This document shows positions 8,949-17,279 of a stretch of DNA of 64,000 bases, in pieces. A program made the position numbers and the translations under genes. The notes beneath the pieces were generated by a model, which had not been told where the DNA came from, made no database searches, and saw only the letters and a program-made list of their open reading frames with translations. This stretch comes from Bacillota bacterium (GTDB lineage: Bacteria; Bacillota; DTU025; MWDF01). Location: NCBI GenBank assembly GCA_029565935.1, contig JAKQNF010000030.1, positions 1-64,000 on the forward strand. The letters are read 5' to 3'. Each line of letters starts with the position of its first letter. The first letter of the stretch is position 1.

Positions 8949-8979
8949 CCAGGGCTGGGTGGTCCTGTCCCAGCCCTGG
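8949..8979 (-). other. Intercistronic hairpin after the binding-protein gene
   Basis: CCAGGGCTGGG pairs perfectly with CCCAGCCCTGG over a nine-base loop, between the stop of the binding-protein gene and livH. No U tract follows on the minus strand, so it is more likely an mRNA-stabilising or partial attenuation structure than a full terminator. Confidence 0.6.
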
Positions 8980-8990
8980 ACAATGTGCCC

Positions 8991-10253
8991 TTATCTCTTA
9001 TCCCAGCCCGGGACAGGCCAGACTACAGGCGTAGAGGCCAGGTTGAGGGGCCAGACTGTCTTATACGATCCGTTGCTGAATTGGGTGATTATCGTCTTGC
9101 CGTACATGTTCTGGTGGGTCTTCTGGTCGAACTTCACGCCTTCCCAAGGCACTATGAGGTCCTTGCCGGGAAGGTTGGTCTCCAGAAGGGCCTTCTTTAT
9201 CGCTTCGGGATCCAGGGAGCCGGCGCGGTTGATCGCATCCGCCATGACAAATGCCCCTGTGAACGCCCTTGCGTAGTCGCCGGTAAGGTCCTTGCCAGTC
9301 TTTTTCTTGTACATATCGTTGATGGTCTTTACGATCGGCCTTGCGACGCCAAGGTCAGCGGCCCAGACATTAGTGGTGAACAGGTAATCGGCGTCCTTGC
9401 CGATCGTCTGGAACAGCTCGGGTGCTATAAAGCCGGCCCTCTGTCCGATTATCGCCCTGGGGTAGTAGCGCTGCTCCTTGAACGTCTTCATGAAGAGGAT
9501 GGTGTCGGAAGTGTACGCGGCCATGAAGATGACGTCAGGGTTTGCCTGCTTCAGGCGGAGGACCTCGCTGCTTAGGTTAGTGGAATTGTTGGCGAAGGTT
9601 ATCGTCTCTACGATCTTGTATCCCAGCTTGTTGGCAAGGTCCTTCTCGACGTTGAGTATGTTCTTGCCGAACTCTGTGTCTTCGGATACAAGGGCCACCG
9701 TCTGAGTCTTTGTGCCTTTAGCCTTGTCTACGTCGGCTATGAACTGGAAGGCATCTTCAATGAAGGTGTTGTCGGTAGGTCCGCTCCTGAAGAAATACTC
9801 ATATCCTCTTTCTGTAAGCGCAGGTGAAGTGGAGTCGGGGCAAAGGAACGGTATGCCGTACTGCTCTGCCGCCTGGCTTGCGGTTTTCGTGACGGCGCTG
9901 TGATGGCATCCCATCAGCGCTGCCGGCTTTATCGTAGTGATGAGCCTTTCAGCCTCCGCTTTACCTACTTCTGCATTGCCTTGGCTGTCTGCAGGCACAA
10001 ATTCGATCTTTGCATTACCAAGGCTTGGTATCCCTACGGTCTTGGCGAATGGGAAATCAATGTTGGTTACATTATTGATTATGTCCGCTGCAAGTTGGTA
10101 AGCCGCTACGTAGTCGTTCCCGGTGGATGCCGAAGTGCCTGTTAGAGGATAGATAACTCCAATCTTAACTACATCGACTTTGCTGTACGCTGGGGAGACC
10201 AATAGAACTAGAGCCACTGAGCACAATATTATTGCCTTGAGAATTCTAGACAT
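8991..10253 (-). CDS. LivK-family ABC transporter substrate-binding protein
   Basis: Extracytoplasmic binding protein (420 residues) of the Peripla_BP_6 (LivJ/LivK/amide) family. Residues 1-24 form a cleavable signal peptide ending at PAYS, with no lipobox cysteine. Family hallmarks include KIGVIYPLTGTSASTGNDY at the mature N-terminus, ALMGCHHSAVTKTASQ and VALVSEDTEFGKN. GGAGGAGAGCAG precedes the ATG. It is the first gene of the importer operon and is followed by a strong hairpin. This family also takes amides, urea and aromatic compounds, so the ligand cannot be read from the sequence; the downstream aminopeptidase-like and aldolase-like genes suggest an amino-acid-derived compound. Confidence 0.9.
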   Translation of the reverse strand: MSRILKAIILCSVALVLLVSPAYSKVDVVKIGVIYPLTGTSASTGNDYVAAYQLAADIINNVTNIDFPFAKTVGIPSLGNAKIEFVPADSQGNAEVGKAEAERLITTIKPAALMGCHHSAVTKTASQAAEQYGIPFLCPDSTSPALTERGYEYFFRSGPTDNTFIEDAFQFIADVDKAKGTKTQTVALVSEDTEFGKNILNVEKDLANKLGYKIVETITFANNSTNLSSEVLRLKQANPDVIFMAAYTSDTILFMKTFKEQRYYPRAIIGQRAGFIAPELFQTIGKDADYLFTTNVWAADLGVARPIVKTINDMYKKKTGKDLTGDYARAFTGAFVMADAINRAGSLDPEAIKKALLETNLPGKDLIVPWEGVKFDQKTHQNMYGKTIITQFSNGSYKTVWPLNLASTPVVWPVPGWDKR

Positions 10254-10436
10254 CTGCTCTCCTCCTGACGATGTGATTTTCGTTCTCCTTCAGTATTTCC
10301 CGGTATCCTGCCATAGTTATTGATACGTGTCCGTCACTTCACTGTCGCACTTAATTCTTCCCTGACAGGAATTGCCTGCCTCCTTCCTTCATGGTCTTGT
10401 TACTGCCGATAATTGAGCGCAAGGCTGGTATTCTAA

Positions 10437-10979
10437 TCAGAATGATGGCGGCGATATCGCCCATACGGCCGTAAGCTTTCCTTTGCCTACGTTCTTGTAG
10501 CAGTGTGGGATAGTGCTGTCGAAATATATGCTGTCTCCTTCATAAAGGGTGTATTTTTCGGACCCGACGGTGACTTCCATGATCCCGGACAAGACTATGC
10601 CTACTTCCTCGCCCTTATGTGTGTAAAATTGGGGTCCGGTGGTCGCGCCTTCTTCATAATGGTTGAATATCAGCTCAATATTGCAGTCCATACTGGGGGA
10701 TAGAAGCTCATAGATGATGCCAGTTCCCCTGGGGATTAGCTTCTTCCTTTGATCGTGCCTTACTACCATGCCCGGCTCAGGATCGCCATCTTTGAAGAAC
10801 GCGACCAGCGGAACTCCGAGCACGTCGGCTATCTTCTTGAGAGAACCGATCGATAGGCTGGAGATATCACGTTCAGCCTGGCTTATAAGGCTTTGCGATA
10901 AGCCTGTCGAATCCGATATTTGCTTCAATGTAAGGTTCCGCTCTTTCCTAAATCCCCTTATTGTTTCACCAAGCCCCAA
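10437..10979 (-). CDS. XRE-family regulator with C-terminal cupin domain
   Basis: A DNA-binding regulator of about 180 residues with an N-terminal helix-turn-helix (LKQISDSTGLSQSLISQAER) and a C-terminal cupin barrel (FYTHKGEEVGIVLSG, YEGDSIYFDSTIPHCYKN). Members such as PuuR control amine and amino-acid catabolism, sensing a small molecule in the cupin. The ORF opens at GTG 10988; GGAG eight bases before TTG at 10979 makes that start (MGLGETIRGFRKER) more likely and gives the usual spacing to the HTH. It is co-directional with and just upstream of the Liv operon, so it probably regulates that operon and itself; two CATTGAA repeats lie upstream of its start. Confidence 0.85.
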   Translation of the reverse strand: MGLGETIRGFRKERNLTLKQISDSTGLSQSLISQAERDISSLSIGSLKKIADVLGVPLVAFFKDGDPEPGMVVRHDQRKKLIPRGTGIIYELLSPSMDCNIELIFNHYEEGATTGPQFYTHKGEEVGIVLSGIMEVTVGSEKYTLYEGDSIYFDSTIPHCYKNVGKGKLTAVWAISPPSF

Positions 10980-10988
10980 TATCAACAC

Positions 10989-11365
10989 TCCATTTCAGTA
11001 TCATTGAACTTTATATTAGAATTACATATACATTGAAAATTTCCTTCTCGCATATCCTATTTATTTCTTGTATATAAGTCTTCCGAATTTTATTTGATCA
11101 ATTCTCTTGTGATTGGTTTCTCTTCTTCATAGATCGCCTTTTTTATACCATTGCTGCATAATTTCACTCCCGGAAATCCGTCCCCATCTCCGGGATATTA
11201 CTGACACAGTATTCGAAACGCATGTTGGATGCTATTAACCGCTATAGCTAATGCCCAGTCGAATTGTATTAATATGAGCATCTAGCCCAAAACCGGCACC
11301 ACTACCGGGATATCCGATTGTTTTACTGAAAAATGTAATCAGCACTACTCATTAGGTAGGGCATC
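10989..11365. other. AT-rich intergenic region upstream of the XRE-cupin gene
   Basis: Markedly AT-rich compared with neighbours. It contains two direct CATTGAA repeats (about 11002 and 11031) that could be regulator contacts, and an inverted repeat TCCCGGA/TCCGGGA at 11168-11195 with a 14-base loop. I find no gene. It separates the regulator from the remnants described next. Confidence 0.4.
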
Positions 11366-11620
11366 ATGGAAATCATCGGCGGATGTGTAGGCTGCGGTAT
11401 CTGCGTACTCATGTGCACGCATCATTTCTTGAAAACATGCCACCCTTCAAGATCGAGCCTTGAGCTCAAGAAGATCGATAAAGGCTCTGTGCTGGATAAG
11501 GAACGTTGGGATAAGCTCCTGGACAATTATGATATGCACGGATGGGACTGGTAAACCGGCTTTCCCACGAAGGAGACGCTCGAAAGACCTCGTCGACCAA
11601 AAGGCCCTGCAAGCGATCTG
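11366..11620 (+). pseudogene. Remnant: ferredoxin fragment joined to aldehyde ferredoxin oxidoreductase C-terminus
   Basis: The 62-codon ORF starts like a 4Fe-4S ferredoxin subunit (GGCVGCGICVLMC followed by HPSRS) but after about 40 codons changes to VLDKERWDKLLDNYDMHGWDW, which resembles the conserved C-terminus of aldehyde ferredoxin oxidoreductases. A TAA interrupts it, and the same frame then continues TGFPTKETLER, the expected next AOR residues, before decaying. I read this as a deletion scar that fused the start of a ferredoxin subunit gene to the end of an adjacent AOR gene, with later mutation. The parts are too short to function. Assignment rests on motif recall, not alignment. Confidence 0.6.
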
Positions 11621-11665
11621 CCTGGGGGGCCCTCAAGTCAAGCCGCGTTCATTACATTACTTCCC

Positions 11666-11810
11666 TTATATCTTCGCGGGGAGTCCCATTCCTATGAGGA
11701 CCTTGTATAGCTCTTCCCTCTTCTCGGGCCTCATGGGTCCTACGGGCAGCCTCGTCAGGCCGGCCTTGATGCCGATCAGCTCGAGCGCTTCGTAGGTCTC
11801 GACGACCAGC
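11666..11810 (-). pseudogene. Remnant of a DapA-family aldolase, C-terminal fragment
   Basis: On the minus strand, about 45 codons read ALELIGIKAGLTRLPVGP followed by a helix REELYKVLIGMGL, the standard C-terminal end of DHDPS/NAL aldolases (helix, then RLPL.PL..E.R..L...L.). The upstream part of the gene, including the Schiff-base lysine, is absent. It resembles the C-terminus of the complete paralogue at 1846-2745 in layout but is not identical, so it is a separate, truncated copy. Confidence 0.6.
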
Positions 11811-11911
11811 CTGCGCCGTAGCTGTGATCGAGCCCTTCGTGCCTGCACAAAGGTCTGTTATACTATATATAATGATTCTCATTTAAATATCTATCTGATG
11901 GAGGAGAGAAT

Positions 11912-12808
11912 ATGGAAACAATCGGTTTCATAGGATTGGGCATCATGGGCAGGCCGATGTGTGCGAACCTGATGAAGGCGGGGCATAAGGTAATAGTCTA
12001 CGATGTGGTTAGGGCGGTGGTCGACGAAGTAGTAGCCAATGGCGCGGTCGCGGCGAATTCCCCTGCGGACGTCGCAAGCCAGGTCAACAAGATAGTCACG
12101 ATGCTGCCGGATTCACCGCAGGTCAAGGAAGTCGTGATGGGCAAATCGGGCGTCCTGGAGGGGGCGAAAAAGGGTTCGATAATAATCGACATGAGCTCGA
12201 TAGCGCCATCGACGGCAAAGGAAGTCCATGACGCCGCCAAGGCCAAGGGCGTACGCATGATAGACGCGCCGGTCAGCGGCGGACAGCCCGGAGCGATCGC
12301 TGCGACATTGTCCATAATGGTCGGCGGCGAGAAGGCCGACTTCGAAGAATGTGTGGACATCCTGAAGGTCATGGGCAGCTCAGTGGTCCTGGTAGGCTCA
12401 ATAGGAGCGGGCAATACAGTCAAGCTCTGCAACCAGATTATCGTCGCCCTGAACATCGCGGCCCTTGGCGAGGCCCTGACTCTCGGTGTGAAGGCCGGCG
12501 TCGACCCGGAGGCCATATTCAACGCGATAAAGGGCGGCCTTGCAGGCAGCAGCGTGATGAACGCCAAGACTCCTATGGTGCTCGACCGCAACTTCAAGCC
12601 CGGCTTCAGGATCGACCTGCACATAAAGGACATCGCCAACGCCCTTCAGACCGGCAAGGAACTGAACGCCCCCCTGCCGATGACCGGGCTCATCGCGCAG
12701 ATAATGCAGGCGCTTAAGGTCAAGGGTCACGGCAGCAGCGACCACTCGGCAATAGTGACCTTCTTCGAGCAGCTGGCCGACGTAGAGATCAAGAGGATAG
12801 TGCACTAG
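11912..12808 (+). CDS. 2-hydroxy-3-oxopropionate (tartronate semialdehyde) reductase-like
   Basis: A beta-hydroxyacid dehydrogenase of 298 residues. Seen: the Rossmann motif GFIGLGIMGRPM, the substrate-binding DAPVSGGQPGA, and GAGNTVKLCNQ, which contains the catalytic lysine. The C-terminal SDHSAIVTFFEQLA resembles GarR-type tartronate semialdehyde reductases (tartronate semialdehyde to D-glycerate), while 3-hydroxyisobutyrate dehydrogenase and glyoxylate/succinic-semialdehyde reductases are the alternatives. GGAGGAGAG lies seven bases before the ATG and an AT-rich segment with TATAAT-like sequence sits upstream, so it is probably transcribed alone. A perfect hairpin about 95 bp downstream ends the unit. 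Confidence 0.85.
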   Translation: METIGFIGLGIMGRPMCANLMKAGHKVIVYDVVRAVVDEVVANGAVAANSPADVASQVNKIVTMLPDSPQVKEVVMGKSGVLEGAKKGSIIIDMSSIAPSTAKEVHDAAKAKGVRMIDAPVSGGQPGAIAATLSIMVGGEKADFEECVDILKVMGSSVVLVGSIGAGNTVKLCNQIIVALNIAALGEALTLGVKAGVDPEAIFNAIKGGLAGSSVMNAKTPMVLDRNFKPGFRIDLHIKDIANALQTGKELNAPLPMTGLIAQIMQALKVKGHGSSDHSAIVTFFEQLADVEIKRIVH

Positions 12809-12903
12809 AACATCCCAAACAGCTGATGGGTAGATAAGGAAGCCCTTTGGCGTAGGCGACATGACATCTAGAGCACGAGATATAATAGAAGCACAATGAA
12901 TGT

Positions 12904-12941
12904 GAAGAACCCTCCCGGTACGAATATCGGGAGGGTTCTTC
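12904..12941. terminator. Strong hairpin after the reductase gene
   Basis: GAAGAACCCTCCC pairs perfectly with GGGAGGGTTCTTC, and the stem extends inward (with one G-U pair) to a CGAA loop. It has little T tract, but its stability and its place downstream of an isolated gene support a terminator. The rest of 12809-13236 holds no gene that I can support. Confidence 0.6.
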
Positions 12942-13236
12942 AGGTACCCTTCTGTCAGTTCACGCGCCTGGACCTGCCCATACCAGGTTCGCGGGTTGGT
13001 CAATCCCCTAGCAGGTTATCAGGTGAATTGACCTTCGTGGATCTGTTACTAATAACTTACTACATAATTGAAGCAAATGTATCGCCAGCTGCGTAAAATC
13101 GCCCTTTTGGATGAGCTATATCTTGAATCCAAGCCCCAGACCGATCCTGCGCGTGGGCCCGTCAGGGCACATCAAGGCTTTACCCTAAAGAAGAGTATGC
13201 CTGATATTTTTGCTATTGTAGATATCGGGATACGGG

Positions 13237-14118
13237 CTAGTCTAGACTTTCAATGCATCTTATAACATGCTTTATCCCTAAAAGGCCGAATCGGAGCTGC
13301 TCATCGTATGTCGGATCTTCCTTGGCTTCACTTCCTGTTTTTGAAGGTGCGTATTCGAAGGCAAGAGCTCCTTTATAGCCGACATCGTCCAATGCCCTTA
13401 CGAAACCTTCGAAGTCTATGGCTCCCAAACCAGGGGCGAGCCTTTCACTGTCAGCGAGGTGTACGTGCCCTATCGCGTCTCCGGCTAATCTAATCGATCT
13501 AATAATGTCTTCGCCCTGAGTGTACATATGATAGGAATCTATGTGGGCTAGAAGATTGGGTGAACCAACGTCCTCGATGAGCCTAAGGAGGTCCATCGTC
13601 GTGTTGATATTGTCCGCTTCGAAGCGATTGATCGATTCTACGACCACCCTTAAACCCTTCTCTTCTGCATATCGCGAGATCCTTCTCAGCGAGGAGACGA
13701 GCCTTGCGTAAGCAACCGGCCTCCTTATAGGATCTTCGGATAACTTGCCCCTTATGGACCCAATAATGATGTCGGATCCGTATCTCTCCACCTTGTCGAT
13801 CATCGACCTGAGTCTTCCTTCGGCTGCATCGGGCCCTTCCGAGCCCTCGTCTGAGATTGACAGCCTGTCCATGGTGAATATCCTGCCCGTCCCGATGGAA
13901 GTAAGCTTAAGTGCCCTGGATCTGAGCTTTCCGTCCAACAAGTCCCAGTCGACCTCTTCGACCGTACGGAAATGCAGCTCTATGCCTGTAAACCCGATAT
14001 CAGCGGCCATGTCTATAGTCTTTGACAAAGGACCACGCAGCAATATAGGAGCACCAGGTGGTGCAGCCAGAGCGATCGATGCCGATATCACCGGTTCCCA
14101 TCTATCACCTTTCGGCAA
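13237..14118 (-). CDS. TIM-barrel sugar epimerase/isomerase, IolO-like
   Basis: A xylose-isomerase-like TIM-barrel protein (AP endonuclease 2 superfamily), 293 residues. Metal-ligand positions are visible as VVVESIN (Glu), AHIDSYHM (Asp/His) and GHVHLADS (His), plus a late Glu in AFEYAPS. The layout resembles D-psicose/ketose 3-epimerases and the Thermotoga 5-keto-L-gluconate epimerase IolO. With a tagaturonate epimerase (UxaE) in the same island, a 5-keto-gluconate to tagaturonate step is a plausible role; hydroxypyruvate isomerase is an alternative. The ORF opens at TTG, overlapping the kinase by 14 bases; GTG at 14091 (then ISASIAL) is another possible start. It is the last gene of its operon. 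Confidence 0.7.
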   Translation of the reverse strand: MPKGDRWEPVISASIALAAPPGAPILLRGPLSKTIDMAADIGFTGIELHFRTVEEVDWDLLDGKLRSRALKLTSIGTGRIFTMDRLSISDEGSEGPDAAEGRLRSMIDKVERYGSDIIIGSIRGKLSEDPIRRPVAYARLVSSLRRISRYAEEKGLRVVVESINRFEADNINTTMDLLRLIEDVGSPNLLAHIDSYHMYTQGEDIIRSIRLAGDAIGHVHLADSERLAPGLGAIDFEGFVRALDDVGYKGALAFEYAPSKTGSEAKEDPTYDEQLRFGLLGIKHVIRCIESLD

Positions 14119-15634
14119 TGTCTACCAACTCCTTGAATATCCCGTTCATAGCATCGTATGAATCACGATATACCCTCAAAACCCTCTTATATCTCTCTAT
14201 ATCCTCAGGTGCAGGGCTGATTATCATCGGGTCTTTCCTTATGCGTGATGTCCATTCCAAACCTTTTTTCTCTTCTGTCCCGATCATGGCAATAGCGGCG
14301 GCCCCCGCAACCGAGCCTTCTATCGATCTCGGGACCTCGATTTCCGAACCGAGCACCGACGCGAGGATCTTGAGCCAAAGGTCCGATCTGGCGAAGCCTC
14401 CTGACGCTATGACTCTTCCTTTTTGCTCCCCAAAACTCTTCAGTGCCTCGAATATGCCATGCAACTGGAACACGGTACCTTCTAGTATGCTCCTTGCCAC
14501 ATCGGCTGCGGTATGTGATAGCGTAAGCCCCAGAAGTACGCCTCTTGCGTTCTCGTCCCAGCCCGGTGCCCTTTCCCCCGCAAGGAACGCTAAGAATACG
14601 AGGCCGGAAGAACCTGCGGGTGATGATTCTGCTGCTTTAAGCAGGTCGTCATACCCGACTTGCCAAGAATGTCCCTGGCTTGTTTTTATCCCCGTTAGTG
14701 ATTCTCTGTACCAATCCAGCACGTTGCCGCCGTTGTTGGTCGCCCCTCCGACGATCCACCTATCCTCCGCCAGGTAGTAGCACCAGCATTTCATGCCGTC
14801 ATCTATCATCGGTCTGTCAGACGTCATCCTTATTGCCCCGCTGGTCCCGATCATGGCGACCGTCTCACCGATACCGCCGGCTCCAGAGCCCAGGCTGGAC
14901 ATCGCTGCATCCGAAGAGCCCGCCACTACGGGCGTGCCCTCGGGCAGTCCTGTCGCTTCGGCTGCTTCTTTGGTTATCCCCCCGATCACCGTGGTCGGTT
15001 CCACCAGGGGGTTCAGCGAGGAGCCGTCTATACCCGCCGCCGTCAAGGTCAGCTTGTCCCAGCAGCGTGAGCGCATGTCCAAAAGCCCCGCTCCCGATGC
15101 TATCCCGAGGTCGCAGGCGTATTCTCCGGTGAGCTTGGCCAGTACCCATTCCTTTACGGACATGTACCTCCAAGTCCTTTTGGTTATCCCAGCCATTTCC
15201 TTCCTTAGCCATCTGATCTTCCCGGGCACGTAAGTCGTGTGTGTTGGGCAGCCAGTTTCGATATAGGATTTCTTCCTCCCGAACTCCTCCCTAATCCAGG
15301 CCACCTGGCCGGCCGTCCTCTGGTCCGCCCAAGGGAGGAGCATGGTAAGCGGCTCTTTGTCCTTTCCCACCGCCATGGTCGAATGCATGAAACCCGATGC
15401 CCCCAGAGCCTTCACCTGCCCTAGTAGCCCCATATCGTCGAGCTTCCGCGAGGTCTCGGCCAGGGCTTCCTTAGCCTTACTGAGAATCAGCCGCGGGTCC
15501 TGTTCGGCCCAGCCAGGGCGCGGGAAGTGCATCGGATAGAGCTTCTGCGAGGAGCAGAGCATATCGAGTCCCTCGTCGAATGCTGCCGCCCTGACGCTGG
15601 AGGATCCGATGTCGAGCCCAATGAAGACCGGCAT
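14105..15634 (-). CDS. FGGY-family carbohydrate kinase, gluconokinase-like
   Basis: A two-domain sugar kinase of 509 residues. The N-terminal FIGLDIGSSSVRAAAFD is the phosphate-1 motif, LPWADQRT the sugar-contact region, IGTSGAIRMT the ATP-binding motif of domain 2 and VIASGGFARSDLW the adenosine motif. The TSGAIR variant is typical of the gluconokinase branch rather than xylulokinase or glycerol kinase. The likely product is 6-phosphogluconate or another phosphorylated aldonate that feeds the KDPG aldolase encoded just upstream (start of this gene is one base after that stop). No 6-phosphogluconate dehydratase is in the window. Confidence 0.82.
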   Translation of the reverse strand: MPVFIGLDIGSSSVRAAAFDEGLDMLCSSQKLYPMHFPRPGWAEQDPRLILSKAKEALAETSRKLDDMGLLGQVKALGASGFMHSTMAVGKDKEPLTMLLPWADQRTAGQVAWIREEFGRKKSYIETGCPTHTTYVPGKIRWLRKEMAGITKRTWRYMSVKEWVLAKLTGEYACDLGIASGAGLLDMRSRCWDKLTLTAAGIDGSSLNPLVEPTTVIGGITKEAAEATGLPEGTPVVAGSSDAAMSSLGSGAGGIGETVAMIGTSGAIRMTSDRPMIDDGMKCWCYYLAEDRWIVGGATNNGGNVLDWYRESLTGIKTSQGHSWQVGYDDLLKAAESSPAGSSGLVFLAFLAGERAPGWDENARGVLLGLTLSHTAADVARSILEGTVFQLHGIFEALKSFGEQKGRVIASGGFARSDLWLKILASVLGSEIEVPRSIEGSVAGAAAIAMIGTEEKKGLEWTSRIRKDPMIISPAPEDIERYKRVLRVYRDSYDAMNGIFKELVDIAER

Positions 15635-16285
15635 CTACTTCGACTTCCTCGCTTCCCTGATCGCCGATACGAACCTCGCTGCCTTCTCTGTCAGGCCCTT
15701 CCAGTCGCACGCGGCTATCAGTTTCTTGTCCACGAGCTCTCCGCCCACTCCCACCGAGCACGCCCCGGCCTTAATGAAGGCGGGTATTGTCTCGAGGTTC
15801 ACTCCTCCCACCGGCATCATCTCTATCTGCGGCAGGGGCCCCTTGAGGTCCTTGATGTAGCTCGGTCCTAGGACACTGGCCGGGAACACCTTCACCACGT
15901 CAACTCCCGACTCCCATGCCGCCAGCGCCTCCGTTGGTGTCATAACGCCTGGCACCGCCATCACGTCGTACCTGTTGCACAGCTCGACGAGCGGCCTGCA
16001 AAACGTCGGGCTGAGGATGAATGTCGCCCCGGAGAGGATTGCGGCCCTTCCCGTCTCGGGGTCCAGGACCGTGCCGGCGCCTAGGAGCATGTCCTTGGGC
16101 AAAATGCCGGAGAGCTCCCTCATCATGTCCATGGCACCTTTTGTGTTCATCGTGACCTCTATCGCCCTCACGCCGCCGTCGTACATGGCCTTCGCTATGG
16201 GCACGATATCGGACGCACCGGTGCCGCGGACTATGGCTACTATGCCAACCTCTTCTACAGCCTTGAAAACTTCATGCCTCTTCAT
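15635..16285 (-). CDS. eda: 2-dehydro-3-deoxyphosphogluconate (KDPG) aldolase
   Basis: Class I aldolase of the KDPG/KHG family, 216 residues. Visible: GIVAIVRG at the N-terminus, AIEVTMNT (catalytic Glu), GAGTVLD, SPTF, and the Schiff-base lysine in DVVKVFPAS. It cleaves KDPG to pyruvate and glyceraldehyde-3-phosphate, the final step of Entner-Doudoroff and hexuronate routes. It lies between the 2-hydroxyacid dehydrogenase and the kinase in the same operon, which places a KDG/KDPG-type intermediate in this pathway. Broad-specificity KDPGal action cannot be excluded. Confidence 0.88.
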   Translation of the reverse strand: MKRHEVFKAVEEVGIVAIVRGTGASDIVPIAKAMYDGGVRAIEVTMNTKGAMDMMRELSGILPKDMLLGAGTVLDPETGRAAILSGATFILSPTFCRPLVELCNRYDVMAVPGVMTPTEALAAWESGVDVVKVFPASVLGPSYIKDLKGPLPQIEMMPVGGVNLETIPAFIKAGACSVGVGGELVDKKLIAACDWKGLTEKAARFVSAIREARKSK

Positions 16286-16300
16286 CTTGCATACTCCCCC

Positions 16301-17269
16301 TCAGCCGACCCTATTGGCGCATCTTCCGTCTATCAGCATGTCTATCACGTTGTCGGCCGCTATCGTGCTCATGGACTTGCCTGCGTCCTCGGTGTTGGCC
16401 CCTATATGCGGCGTGATGAGTATGTCCGCCACCCCGAGGAGCGGGGATCCCACCGGGGGCTCGTTCCTTGTCACGTCCACCGCCGCTGCCTTTATCCTTT
16501 TCGTCTTCACAGCATCTGCCAGCGCCTTCTCGTCTATGAGCTCGCCGCGCGCGGTGTTTATGATCGAAGCGCCGCGCTTCATCGTAGCAAGGCTCGCCTC
16601 GTTTATGAGATTCTCGGTCTCCTCGGTAGCCGGCACATGCAGGCTAACGAAGTCTGAGACCCTCAGTATCTCCTCTATGCTCTTGAACGCTATTTCGTTT
16701 CCTTCAGCGAACGCCACGTCCCAGTACTTGTCGAAGCCGATCACCTTCATGCCGAAGGCCCTGGCCCTTCTGGCCAGCCCCTTGCCAATCCTTCCCATGC
16801 CGATTATGCCAAGGACCTTACCGTCGAGCTCAACGCCCGTCTTCCTGTCCCAGGAGCCTTCCTGCACGCTCATCATTTGTTGCGGTAAGCTCCTTGCGCA
16901 GGAGATGACGAAACCCATCGCCAGGTCCGCCACCGACTTGTCGTTGGCCCCCGGCGTGTTCGTAACGGCGATGCCGGACTTCGCGGCGGCTTGAACGTCT
17001 ATGTTGTCTATTCCGATGCCGTACCTGGATATGATCTTCGTTCTCGGGAGGAGCTTCTGTATGACCTCATCGGTGACATCGTCGTTACCGACCATGAGCG
17101 CGTCCATCTGACCTGCCGTTTCGATCACCTTTATCAGGCCAGCTTCGTCGAATGGGCCGGATATTGACGGTCGCACCACTTCTATGGAGTGAGCTTCGAG
17201 CCTTTTGATCGGCTCAGCATCGTATTTCGCGAAGGACCTGGCCGTAACCAGGAGCTTGTACTTGTACAT
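16301..17269 (-). CDS. D-isomer-specific 2-hydroxyacid dehydrogenase
   Basis: A phosphoglycerate-dehydrogenase-like NAD(P) oxidoreductase of 322 residues. The nucleotide-binding motif GIIGMGRIGKGLARRA, the catalytic arginine in NTARGELID, and the catalytic histidine in ITPHIGANTEDA are intact. It has no ACT domain, so it is not a full-length biosynthetic SerA; a role with glycerate, glyoxylate/hydroxypyruvate or a sugar acid is more likely in this context. It sits 15 bp upstream of the KDPG aldolase and 10 bp downstream of the first alcohol dehydrogenase, in a tightly packed operon. Confidence 0.85.
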   Translation of the reverse strand: MYKYKLLVTARSFAKYDAEPIKRLEAHSIEVVRPSISGPFDEAGLIKVIETAGQMDALMVGNDDVTDEVIQKLLPRTKIISRYGIGIDNIDVQAAAKSGIAVTNTPGANDKSVADLAMGFVISCARSLPQQMMSVQEGSWDRKTGVELDGKVLGIIGMGRIGKGLARRARAFGMKVIGFDKYWDVAFAEGNEIAFKSIEEILRVSDFVSLHVPATEETENLINEASLATMKRGASIINTARGELIDEKALADAVKTKRIKAAAVDVTRNEPPVGSPLLGVADILITPHIGANTEDAGKSMSTIAADNVIDMLIDGRCANRVG

Positions 17270-17279
17270 ATCGGCCTCC

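Noticed and set aside
8676-9575. A 299-codon plus-strand ORF opposite livH and the binding-protein gene
   Set aside because: It crosses two secure minus-strand genes and their intercistronic hairpin and has no family resemblance.
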